From assembly GCA_019347795.1 (NCBI GenBank), contig JAHWKS010000442.1, positions 1 to 5,625 on the forward strand: a DNA stretch of 5,625 nucleotides, given 5' to 3'. This DNA is from Planctomycetota bacterium. Lineage in GTDB: Bacteria; Planctomycetota; Planctomycetia; Pirellulales; Pirellulaceae. Under the pieces are notes generated by a model, which was not told the origin of the DNA, searched no databases, and worked only from the letters and a program-made list of their open reading frames with translations. The stretch's first letter is position 1, and each line of letters opens with the position of its first letter. Made by a program: the position numbers and the translations under genes. Positions 1 through 5,625 of the stretch are shown here, one piece after another.

Positions 1-1
1 C

Positions 2-430
2 AAGCCCCCGGACGTGGTGTTCGAGGTCACGTCTACCTCCACCAAGCGCGAGGACGAGCACGACAAGCCCGTGCTGTACGCGGCGATGGGCGTAAAGGAG
101 TGTTTCCTCTACGATCCGACCGCCGACTACCTCGAACCGCCGCTCCACGGCTATCGCTTTGGGAAGGGTGTGCCGACGCCGATCCGGCGGGACAAACGCG
201 GCGCTCTGGTCAGCCGATGCTTGGGCGTATCGCTGCGGCTGGAGGGGTCTGATCTGGTGATGGCAGACCAAACCACCGGCGAGCGTCTCTTGACCCAAGT
301 GGAGTTTGAGCAAGCGCAGCGAAAGGCCGCGGAAGAGAAACAGAAGAGTGTAGAGGAGCAGTTGCGCGCCGCCCAGGCCGAAATTGCGAAGCTGCGCCGG
401 CAGTTGGGGCAATCGCCCCCGGGCGAATGA
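2..430 (+). CDS. Uma2-family (DUF820) putative endonuclease, C-terminal part, 5' truncated by window edge
   Basis: The reading frame is open from base 2 and ends at TGA 428-430, giving 142 visible residues. The first residues read KPPDVVFEVTS, followed by a D-K-P-x-L-Y segment and then GVKECFLYDP. This is the core signature of the Uma2/DUF820 family, which has a restriction-endonuclease-like PD-(D/E)XK fold. The candidate active-site acids are the Asp at 11-13 and the Glu at 23-25, with a Lys at 65-67. The N-terminal half of the domain lies outside the window, so the GTG at 14 is not the true start. After the domain (about residue 90 onward) comes a highly charged, Glu/Gln/Lys/Arg/Ala-rich helix that probably forms a coiled coil, a common tail in Uma2 proteins of Planctomycetes and Cyanobacteria. 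The biological role of the family is unsettled; these genes occur in many copies per genome. Family assignment is firm; nuclease activity is inferred. Confidence 0.87.
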   Translation, partial: KPPDVVFEVTSTSTKREDEHDKPVLYAAMGVKECFLYDPTADYLEPPLHGYRFGKGVPTPIRRDKRGALVSRCLGVSLRLEGSDLVMADQTTGERLLTQVEFEQAQRKAAEEKQKSVEEQLRAAQAEIAKLRRQLGQSPPGE

Positions 431-587
431 TCGCGACTATCGCAAACCGCCCCGACGTCCGCGTGGCTGGGGCTGGACCCGCGAGGGAAGAGCGATGGCG
501 ATCGCCCACCGCACCGTCCGCCATTCCTTCCAAGGCGCCGCCGGGCTGGGCGAACGCGGCTCCGACCACGAGTATTAACCCCGTAGA

Positions 588-600
588 GCGGGTCGCCCGC
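588..600. repeat. Small GC-rich inverted repeat (hairpin) in the gap after the Uma2 gene
   Basis: GCGGG (588-592) and CCCGC (596-600) are perfect inverted repeats around a TCG loop, within the string GTAGAGCGGGTCGCCCGC. No T-run follows, so it is not a convincing intrinsic terminator. It resembles the GC-rich palindromic intergenic elements scattered in many planctomycete genomes, but with only one copy in the window this is a guess. The surrounding 431-626 stretch shows no gene I can support. Confidence 0.25.
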
Positions 601-626
601 CGAACACGATCGATTTGTCGCCGTGG

Positions 627-761
627 ACTAAACGCTTCTCCGCGCTATGGCGACCGAAAGGATGGCCGATGCAAAAACGCTCCTGGACGGCGGCCGCTGG
701 TCCTTCGCATACTACGTTGCCGGTTACGCCGTCGAGCGCCTTCAAGTCGTGCGTTCTGATC
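627..761 (+). pseudogene. N-terminal remnant of a HEPN-domain protein, with two frameshifts and 3' truncation
   Basis: The translation from 647 starts MATERMADAKTLLDGGRW and continues to AYYVAGYAVE. This matches the first two helices of bacterial HEPN-domain proteins (consensus roughly LAxxRLxDAxxLLxxGRxxGAYYLAGYAVECALKACI). The family pattern continues on both sides, but in another frame. Upstream, 627-646 reads TKRFSAL and joins cleanly if the two bases AT at 647-648 are removed. Downstream, 738-758 reads AFKSCVL and joins as YAVECAFKSCVL if two bases (TG) are restored between 736 and 737. The two indels cancel. After SCVL the similarity stops and the signal peptide of the LamG/BNR_4 gene begins. 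The C-terminal helices that carry the HEPN RNase motif (R-x4-6-H) are absent, so no toxin or RNase activity is expected. Intact relatives often pair with a nucleotidyltransferase (MNT) antitoxin; none is visible here. Sequencing error could explain the indels but not the truncation. Confidence 0.72.
656..662 (+). promoter_or_regulatory. Candidate Shine-Dalgarno sequence for the LamG/BNR_4 gene
   Basis: GAAAGGA lies six bases before the ATG at 669, a good spacing for a ribosome-binding site and the main reason for preferring that start. It lies inside the HEPN remnant (encoding part of its T-E-R-M segment), so the match may be accidental or a secondarily recruited site. Confidence 0.35.
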
Positions 762-2786
762 ACACTGAAGGTACTCGTCCTGCTGCTGACCTGTGTAGCC
801 CATCCCCTGCTCTGTGCGGCCGCGCCGCAGCCGGCCGATTCAGGGGCCCCGTTTGACGGCGAGACCAACAGCATTCGTGTCGATCGTGGTGAACGATTCA
901 ACCTGATGCCGTTGACGCTCAGCGTCTGGGTGTCGCTCAACGACTACCGCGAGCCGCAGGTGCTCTTCAACCGCGGATCGCGCGCACACCTGTTTACGCT
1001 CTACATGACGGAAGCGCGGATCGTCTTCGTCACGGATCGGGCCCATGACGTGACCGTCGCCGCCACGGCCCAGCGCCCGCCCCTGCGCACGTGGACGCAT
1101 CTGGCGGCGACCTACGATGGGAAACACTTGGTCCTCTATATCAACGGGAGGCCCGCCGCAAGTCAGCGCGCGCCGGCGGAGCCGCCGCTTTACAAGGGAG
1201 AGGCGGGCAAAGCGCCGCTGTTCGTCGGCGCCGAGGCCGAGGGCTTGAATCCGGTCTCCGGCCGCATGGCCGACGCACGCATCTACGACATCGCGCTCAC
1301 GCCGGTGCAGGTTCAAGCCGCCATGGCCGGCCGGGAGCCTGCGCCGGATCACATCGTGTTGAAGCTCTCTGGCGAGGAGATGCGCCAACAAATGCGTTCG
1401 GACAAGGCCCAGGGCCGTCCGATCCGTTATATCGCCAACGGCGAACTCCCCACGGCCGACGGCTTCCGAGGGCTGTGGTACGCGAACCAACCCTCCGCCG
1501 ACGAATACAAGTTCAAGTATTCCGGGGGCTTGGCGACGTACCCCCAACAGCATACGCCGATCGCCGTCTACCGGCCGCAGGTCCAGAAGACGTTTTTTGT
1601 TTATGGCGGACGGTCCGCGGAGAGCAACGTGCTGCTGCACATGGTCAGCTATTACGACCATGCCGCGGGCAAGCTGGCCCGCCCTCGTGTGCTGCTCAAT
1701 AAGCGGACCTCCGACGCGCACGACAACCCCACGCTGCTGATGGACGAGCAGGGCCATCTGTGGATATTTTCCAACGCGCACGGCTCGGCCAAGCCCTCTT
1801 ACATTCACCGCTCGCGCAAGCCTTATGACATCACCGCCTTCGACCACGTGCTGACGACCAACTTCTCCTACGGCCAGCCGTGGCGGATCGACGGCCACGG
1901 CTTTGTGTTCCTGCACACGCGCTACAGCAGCAAGGGGCGCGTCCCGCATGTGTCCACGAGCGCCAATGAGCGCGACTGGTCGGCGCCGCGTCCGCTGGCG
2001 GACATCGATGCGGGCCATTACCAGGTCTCCTGGCCGCACGGCAAGAAGCTGGGGACGGCGTTCAACTATCATCCAGCGGATGCGCCAAGTTCGCCTCCGC
2101 TGAACTGGCGGACGAACCTGTACTACATGGAGACGCACGATGGGGGGAAGACCTGGCAAAACGTGCAGGGGCAGATGCTGGACCTGCCGCTGACTGAGCC
2201 GGACAACCCTGCCCTGGCGGTGGAGTTCTGGTCTAAGAAGACGTTGGTGTACCTCAAGAACGTGCAGTACACCGGCGGGGGGCGCCCGGTGGTCCTGTTC
2301 CTCAACAGCCGCGGCTATGAAGCCGGGCCGAAGAACGATCCGCGCACGCTGCGGACCGCGCGCTGGACCGGCTCGGAATGGGAGATCCGCGACGTGACCA
2401 CCACCGACAACAACTACGACTTCGCGACGCTCTACATCGAAGAGGACGGGGCGTGGCGCGTCATCGGCACGACCGAGCCGGGCCCGCAGCGCTACAACAC
2501 CGGCGGCGAAGTCGCCATGTGGCTGTCCCAAGATCAGGGCCGGAACTGGCGGAAGGTCGAGCAACTGACGCGCGACTCCGAGTACAACCACACCTACCCG
2601 CGCCAACCGCTGGACGCGCATCCGGACTTCTATGCGCTGTGGGCGGACGGGCATGCGCGGGAGGAATCGATGTCGCGGCTGTATTTCTGCACGCGCGACG
2701 GACAGGTCTTCCGCATGCCGCCCAAGATTGAAGGCGACGCCGAGCTGGTCGATCCCGAGCCGATCGAAGCGTCCAACGGATCCTGA
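669..2786 (+). CDS. Secreted LamG-like jellyroll plus BNR_4 beta-propeller protein, putative polysaccharide-active enzyme
   Basis: A 705-residue protein from ATG 669, ending at TGA 2784-2786. Residues about 28-50 include the hydrophobic stretch ITLKVLVLLLTC and an Ala-rich cleavage region, indicating export, although the 28-residue leader before it is unusually long. Residues about 62-222 form a LamG/concanavalin A-like jellyroll (SVWVSL near the start, the W-T-H-L-A-A-T-Y-D-G-K strand, then ADARIYDIAL at the end). From about 265 to 690 the pattern GLWYANQPSADEYKFKYSGG, followed by Q-H-T-P-I-A-V-Y, T-F-F-V-Y-G-G and HDNPTL, is typical of BNR_4 (PF15892) propellers. Asp-box-like repeats sit at residues 489-496 (THDGGKTW), 620-627 (SQDQGRNW) and, degenerate, 431-437. 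BNR_4 proteins include sequences related to ulvan lyases (PL24/PL25). His351, His371 and Tyr419 are candidate catalytic residues by analogy, which is inference. In-frame alternatives are TTG 615 (no ribosome-binding site) and CTG 756, which would give a compact signal peptide. The start is the least certain part; a sialidase-like or non-enzymatic binding role is possible. Confidence 0.85.
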   Translation: MQKRSWTAAAGPSHTTLPVTPSSAFKSCVLITLKVLVLLLTCVAHPLLCAAAPQPADSGAPFDGETNSIRVDRGERFNLMPLTLSVWVSLNDYREPQVLFNRGSRAHLFTLYMTEARIVFVTDRAHDVTVAATAQRPPLRTWTHLAATYDGKHLVLYINGRPAASQRAPAEPPLYKGEAGKAPLFVGAEAEGLNPVSGRMADARIYDIALTPVQVQAAMAGREPAPDHIVLKLSGEEMRQQMRSDKAQGRPIRYIANGELPTADGFRGLWYANQPSADEYKFKYSGGLATYPQQHTPIAVYRPQVQKTFFVYGGRSAESNVLLHMVSYYDHAAGKLARPRVLLNKRTSDAHDNPTLLMDEQGHLWIFSNAHGSAKPSYIHRSRKPYDITAFDHVLTTNFSYGQPWRIDGHGFVFLHTRYSSKGRVPHVSTSANERDWSAPRPLADIDAGHYQVSWPHGKKLGTAFNYHPADAPSSPPLNWRTNLYYMETHDGGKTWQNVQGQMLDLPLTEPDNPALAVEFWSKKTLVYLKNVQYTGGGRPVVLFLNSRGYEAGPKNDPRTLRTARWTGSEWEIRDVTTTDNNYDFATLYIEEDGAWRVIGTTEPGPQRYNTGGEVAMWLSQDQGRNWRKVEQLTRDSEYNHTYPRQPLDAHPDFYALWADGHAREESMSRLYFCTRDGQVFRMPPKIEGDAELVDPEPIEASNGS

Positions 2787-2888
2787 ATCACCCGCGCTGG
2801 AGGAAACAGACGGATGAGCAGTTCGTCATTCGTCGGTTTGTGGGCCCCGAGGCTTGGCGGGGGCGGTCGCGGGACTTCTGAACGGGAG

Positions 2889-2917
2889 GCGACTCAAAGC
2901 GGCTCCTCTGTTATGCT
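2889..2917 (+). promoter_or_regulatory. Weak sigma70-like promoter candidate upstream of the PSCyt/PSD1 gene
   Basis: TATGCT (2912-2917) agrees with the -10 consensus at 4 of 6 positions. GCGACT (2889-2894), 17 bases upstream, keeps only the GAC core of a -35 box. It sits in the 271-base gap (2787-3057), where a promoter for the downstream pair would be expected, and would give a leader of about 130 bases. The match is weak enough to arise by chance. The gap shows no convincing terminator: GCCCC 2844-2848 can pair with GGGGC 2860-2864 across an 11-base loop, but no T-run follows. Confidence 0.2.
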
Positions 2918-3057
2918 GCGCTGTGAAGGACGATCCGGCCGCGGCAGCGGGCGCCGGGCATGAGCATGGCAGGGTAACAGCAGCCGGACAGAGCCGCATC
3001 GCTGGTCAAACAGCGACTGAACCGAAGACGGACTCCCACCCACAACAAGTCCAAGGC

Positions 3058-5529
3058 ATGCGAAGCATTCTGGCAAGGCCGTTGATTCTCGCCCTCCTCG
3101 TGCTGAGTTCCACTTCCCTTCCCGCGGCCGATCCGCCTGAAGGCATCGAATTCTTCGAAAAGAAGATCCGTCCGGTGTTGGTGGCGAAGTGTTATCGTTG
3201 CCACTCGAGCGAGAGCGACGAGGTCAACGGCGGGCTCCTGTTGGATAGCCGCGAAAATATTCGCCGGGGTGGGGACCTCGGACCGGCGGTGGCGCCGGGC
3301 AAGGAATCCGAGAGCCTTTTGTTGGAGGCGATCCGCTATGAGAGTCTGGAGATGCCGCCGGACGAGCGGCTTGCTCCAGCGGTGATCAAGGATTTTGAGA
3401 AGTGGATCGCCATGGGCGCGCCGGACCCGCGCGACGGGAAGGCTCGAGCGGCTGCGCCATCGATCGACATCGAAGAGGGACGCAAGCACTGGGCTTATCA
3501 GCCGGTCTCCGATCCGCCTGTGCCGAAGACGCAGGATGCTGCCTGGCCGCGAACCGACATCGATCGATTCATCCTTGCCGGATTGGAAGCGAAACAGTTA
3601 CGGCCGGTCGCCGACGCGGCGCCGCTGGATCTGTTACGTCGCATCAGCTACGACCTGACGGGCCTGCCGCCGACGCCGGACCGGATCCGCGAGTTTCCGG
3701 CCGCTTATGAAAAAGATCCCACTGCCGCCATCACCTCCCTGGTGGATCGGCTGCTGGAGAGCCCGCGCTTCGGTGAACGCTGGGGCCGGCACTGGCTGGA
3801 CTTGGCGCGGTACGCCGAATCCGCCGGCGGGACCCGCAATATGCTCGTGCCGCTAGCGCCGCGGTATCGGGATTACGTGATTGCCGCCTTCAACGCCGAC
3901 AAGCCTTATGATCGGTTCGTTCGCGAGCAACTCGCTGGCGACCTGATGCCCGCCGAGAGTGACGCAGTACGAGACGAGCAACTGACCGCCACCGGTTTCC
4001 TCGCCCTCGGACCGAAGGAATTCGACTGGGACGACCTTCGCTTCCGCATGACCATCGTGGCCGAGCAAATCGATGTGGTGGGCCGAGTATTTCTCGGCCA
4101 GACCTTGGCCTGCGCCGAATGCCACGACCACAAGTTCGACCCGTTTTCCACAGCGGATTACTACGCCCTGGCGGGCATTTTCTACAGCAGCAAGCCGCGC
4201 ATGGGCCTCAACCCCAAGGAGAGCGCCTTTGTCGGCGAGCTGGCGCCACTCTCCGGCGCCGATGCGACCTTCACCGATGAGGATTGCAAACGAAAACGGG
4301 AGCAGTGGAGCAAAGCCTACAAAGCGACCGCCTTCCTGCGCGACGAAAAACGCCGCTTGCTGACGGAGGCCGGGCTCACCAGAGCGAGCGAGCGTGAGCA
4401 GGAGGCATTTCTGGCAAAACAGCCCAGCGTCCAGAAGGCCGCCGCCGCCAAAGAGGAGCAGGACGCCAGGCTCGCGGCGATTGAAGAGCAGCTTCACGCC
4501 GCCATGCGCCAATCAATCATCGGCATGCGCGACCTGCAAGAGCCGAAAGATCTCGCCATCCACATCCGCGGCGAGCTGAGGCTGCTCGGCGAAGTCGTGC
4601 CGCGGGGTTTTCCCAAGGTCCTGACGGGCGAATCGACGCCCCAGGTCAACCGCGAGCAGAGCGGCCGCCTCGAACTGGCCGACTGGATCGCCAGTCCGGA
4701 CAACCCGCTGATCGCCCGCGTCATGGTCAACCGCATCTGGCAGCACCTGTTCGGCGCCGGTCTGGTGAATTCTCCCGACAACTTCGGCGCCACCGGGGAG
4801 CCGCCCAGCAACCCGGCCCTGCTCGATCATCTCGCCCAGCGGTTCATCGCCCACGACTGGTCGGTGAAGTCGATGATCCGCGAAATCGTGCTCAGCCGCG
4901 TGTATCAACTCAGCGCCGATCATGACGAGGCCGCGTATGCGGTCGATCCGGCCAATCGCCTGCACTGGCGGATGAGCCGCCGCCGGCTGGAATCGGAGGC
5001 GATCCTGGATTCCATGCGCGTTGCCAGCGGCGAACTGAAACTCGGGCCGCCGCCGGAGCGGTTCGCCATCACGAAGGGCGATCAGCGGATCAAGTCCTTC
5101 GACCGCCAGGCATGGCGCGAACCGGTGGAGAACTACCGCACCGTGTACCAGCCGATCTTCCGGGAATTCGTCCCGTTCGACTGGAGCGTCTTCGACTTTC
5201 CCGACCCGGCGCTGCTGAATGCCGAACGCGCCGTCACGACCGTGCCGCCCCAGGCACTTTTCATGATGAACAGTTCCTTCGCGGTGGAGCAGTCGCGGAA
5301 ACTGGCCGAGCAAATCCGCTCCTCTGTAGAAGGGGACGGCGGCGAAGCGGCGGTTCGGCAGGCCTACGTACTCGTGTTGGGCCGCTTTCCCACAGAACAG
5401 GAAATCGCCGAAGGTCGCGAGTTCCTCGACCAGTTCCGTGCAGAGGCGGAGAAGCCGGACCGCGACAAGGCTCTGGCCGTGTTTTGTCAGGCCCTCTTTG
5501 CCTCTGCGGAATTCCGCTACACCTACTGA
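3058..5529 (+). CDS. Exported PSCyt1-PSCyt2-PSD1 (DUF1549/DUF1553) cytochrome c-like protein
   Basis: An 823-residue protein. ATG 3058 was chosen because it directly precedes a typical signal peptide (MRSILARPLILALLVLSS, likely cleaved near residue 24); the open frame extends upstream to TTG 2854, but those residues are low-complexity and precede the signal. PSCyt1 (PF07635), about residues 30-125, holds the first CxxCH heme c motif (Cys45, Cys48, His49) and ends in the usual E-M-P-P segment. PSCyt2/DUF1549 (PF07583) starts near HWAYQPV (144-150), contains LLRRISYDLTGLPPTPDRI and RFGERWGRHWLDLARYAES, and ends with a second motif CAECHDHKFDP (Cys352, Cys355, His356). A charged, probably coiled-coil helical segment spans about 410-486. 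PSD1/DUF1553 (PF07587) runs from LADWIASPDNPL at 540 to near the C-terminus, including NRIWQHLFGAGLV and VTTVPPQALFMMNS. Length and order are normal for this planctomycete family. Function is not established; periplasmic electron transfer linked to polysaccharide breakdown is a common guess. It is followed by a DUF1501 gene 14 bases later. Confidence 0.93.
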   Translation: MRSILARPLILALLVLSSTSLPAADPPEGIEFFEKKIRPVLVAKCYRCHSSESDEVNGGLLLDSRENIRRGGDLGPAVAPGKESESLLLEAIRYESLEMPPDERLAPAVIKDFEKWIAMGAPDPRDGKARAAAPSIDIEEGRKHWAYQPVSDPPVPKTQDAAWPRTDIDRFILAGLEAKQLRPVADAAPLDLLRRISYDLTGLPPTPDRIREFPAAYEKDPTAAITSLVDRLLESPRFGERWGRHWLDLARYAESAGGTRNMLVPLAPRYRDYVIAAFNADKPYDRFVREQLAGDLMPAESDAVRDEQLTATGFLALGPKEFDWDDLRFRMTIVAEQIDVVGRVFLGQTLACAECHDHKFDPFSTADYYALAGIFYSSKPRMGLNPKESAFVGELAPLSGADATFTDEDCKRKREQWSKAYKATAFLRDEKRRLLTEAGLTRASEREQEAFLAKQPSVQKAAAAKEEQDARLAAIEEQLHAAMRQSIIGMRDLQEPKDLAIHIRGELRLLGEVVPRGFPKVLTGESTPQVNREQSGRLELADWIASPDNPLIARVMVNRIWQHLFGAGLVNSPDNFGATGEPPSNPALLDHLAQRFIAHDWSVKSMIREIVLSRVYQLSADHDEAAYAVDPANRLHWRMSRRRLESEAILDSMRVASGELKLGPPPERFAITKGDQRIKSFDRQAWREPVENYRTVYQPIFREFVPFDWSVFDFPDPALLNAERAVTTVPPQALFMMNSSFAVEQSRKLAEQIRSSVEGDGGEAAVRQAYVLVLGRFPTEQEIAEGREFLDQFRAEAEKPDRDKALAVFCQALFASAEFRYTY

Positions 5530-5531
5530 TC

Positions 5532-5536
5532 AAGGA
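5532..5536 (+). promoter_or_regulatory. Shine-Dalgarno sequence for the DUF1501 gene
   Basis: AAGGA lies seven bases before GTG 5544, within the 14-base gap after the PSD1 stop. It supports the GTG start over the in-frame ATG at 5559 and implies translation from the same transcript as the upstream gene. Confidence 0.6.
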
Positions 5537-5543
5537 CACCGAC

Positions 5544-5625
5544 GTGCCGAAGAATTCGATGCTCCTGTCACGCCGCGATCATCTTCGCATGATGTCCGGC
5601 GGCTTTGGTTACCTCGCCTTCTCCG
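5544..5625 (+). CDS. DUF1501 family protein, N-terminal fragment, 3' truncated by window edge
   Basis: From GTG 5544 the frame stays open to the window end: 27 codons beginning MPKNSMLLSRRDHLRMMSGG, then FGYLAFS. The S-R-R-D-x-L-R segment followed by a Gly-rich and then hydrophobic run is a twin-arginine (Tat)-type signal. SRRDxLRxxxGGFGxLA is the typical opening of DUF1501 proteins (PF07394, alkaline-phosphatase-like fold, related to sulfatases). In Planctomycetes a DUF1501 gene very commonly follows a PSCyt/PSD1 gene, which matches this position and the 14-base spacing. Tat export would mean folding before transport, perhaps with a cofactor. ATG 5559 is an alternative start that keeps the arginine motif. 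The catalytic domain is outside the window, so its residues cannot be checked. Confidence 0.87.
   Translation, partial: MPKNSMLLSRRDHLRMMSGGFGYLAFS

Noticed and set aside
210..569. A 119-codon - strand frame across the Uma2 end and the following gap
   Set aside because: Ala/Gly/Arg/Pro-rich translation without domain character; it overlaps the Uma2 coiled-coil tail antisense.
427..759. A 110-codon + frame overlapping the Uma2 stop and the HEPN relic
   Set aside because: Its translation is Arg/Pro/Ala-rich and matches nothing, whereas the HEPN family match lies in the other two frames.
840..2654. A 604-codon open frame on the - strand opposite the LamG/BNR_4 gene
   Set aside because: It mirrors the GC-rich codon pattern of the + strand gene, its translation is Arg/Val/His-rich low complexity, and it matches no family, while the + frame has clear domains.
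2844..2864. GCCCC/GGGGC hairpin after the LamG/BNR_4 gene as a terminator
   Set aside because: Only five base pairs across an 11-base loop, with no T-run.
2787..2882. A frame reading TDEQFVIRRFVGPEAWRG, ending at 2882, suspected to be a gene fragment
   Set aside because: No family recognised, no start or upstream continuation; a short stop-free run is expected at this GC content.
2854..3057. An upstream TTG start extending the PSD1 gene by 68 codons
   Set aside because: The extension is low-complexity and would bury the signal peptide that begins exactly at ATG 3058.
3853..5313. Two abutting - strand open frames (219 and 266 codons) opposite the PSD1 gene
   Set aside because: Antisense shadows of a well-supported gene, with no recognisable domain.
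1..5625. CRISPR array, tRNA or rRNA genes, insertion sequences
   Set aside because: No regularly spaced repeats, tRNA-like cloverleaf, rRNA signature or transposase-like translation seen on either strand.

Overview
The window reads like a Planctomycetes (Pirellulales-like) chromosome fragment. It is GC-rich, every supportable gene lies on the + strand, and it carries a PSCyt1-PSCyt2-PSD1 (DUF1549/DUF1553) protein followed 14 bases later by a DUF1501 gene. That gene pair is strongly characteristic of Planctomycetes and related PVC bacteria. The assignment rests on gene content only.

Layout. (1) Positions 2-430 are the C-terminal part of a Uma2-family (DUF820) putative PD-(D/E)XK nuclease, cut off by the left edge and ending in a charged coiled-coil tail. 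(2) Positions 431-626 hold no gene I can support, only a small GC-rich hairpin. (3) Positions 627-761 are a decayed N-terminal piece of a HEPN-domain protein. It is readable only if two 2-base indels of opposite sign are corrected, and it breaks off abruptly into the signal peptide of the next gene. (4) Positions 669-2786 encode a secreted protein with a LamG/concanavalin-like domain followed by a BNR_4 beta-propeller, probably a polysaccharide-binding or polysaccharide-cleaving enzyme. Its true start is uncertain because of the HEPN remnant. (5) Positions 2787-3057 are a 271-base gap with a weak promoter candidate. (6) Positions 3058-5529 encode an exported protein with two CxxCH motifs and PSCyt1, PSCyt2 and PSD1 domains. 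(7) Positions 5544-5625 are the first 27 codons of a DUF1501 protein with a twin-arginine-type N-terminus, running off the right edge.

How the genes may work together. The two rightmost genes look like a translationally close operon of exported proteins. Such pairs are abundant in Planctomycetes, often near sulfatases and carbohydrate-active enzymes, and their biochemical role is still poorly defined. The LamG/BNR_4 protein upstream fits a shared theme of extracellular or periplasmic complex-polysaccharide processing, although a 271-base gap separates it from the pair. The Uma2 gene and HEPN remnant belong to a different functional layer (nuclease/toxin-like accessory genes) and suggest a small accessory or recombination site abutting the carbohydrate module.

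I see no complete novel system. The most interesting spot is the HEPN remnant fused to the 5' end of the LamG/BNR_4 gene.
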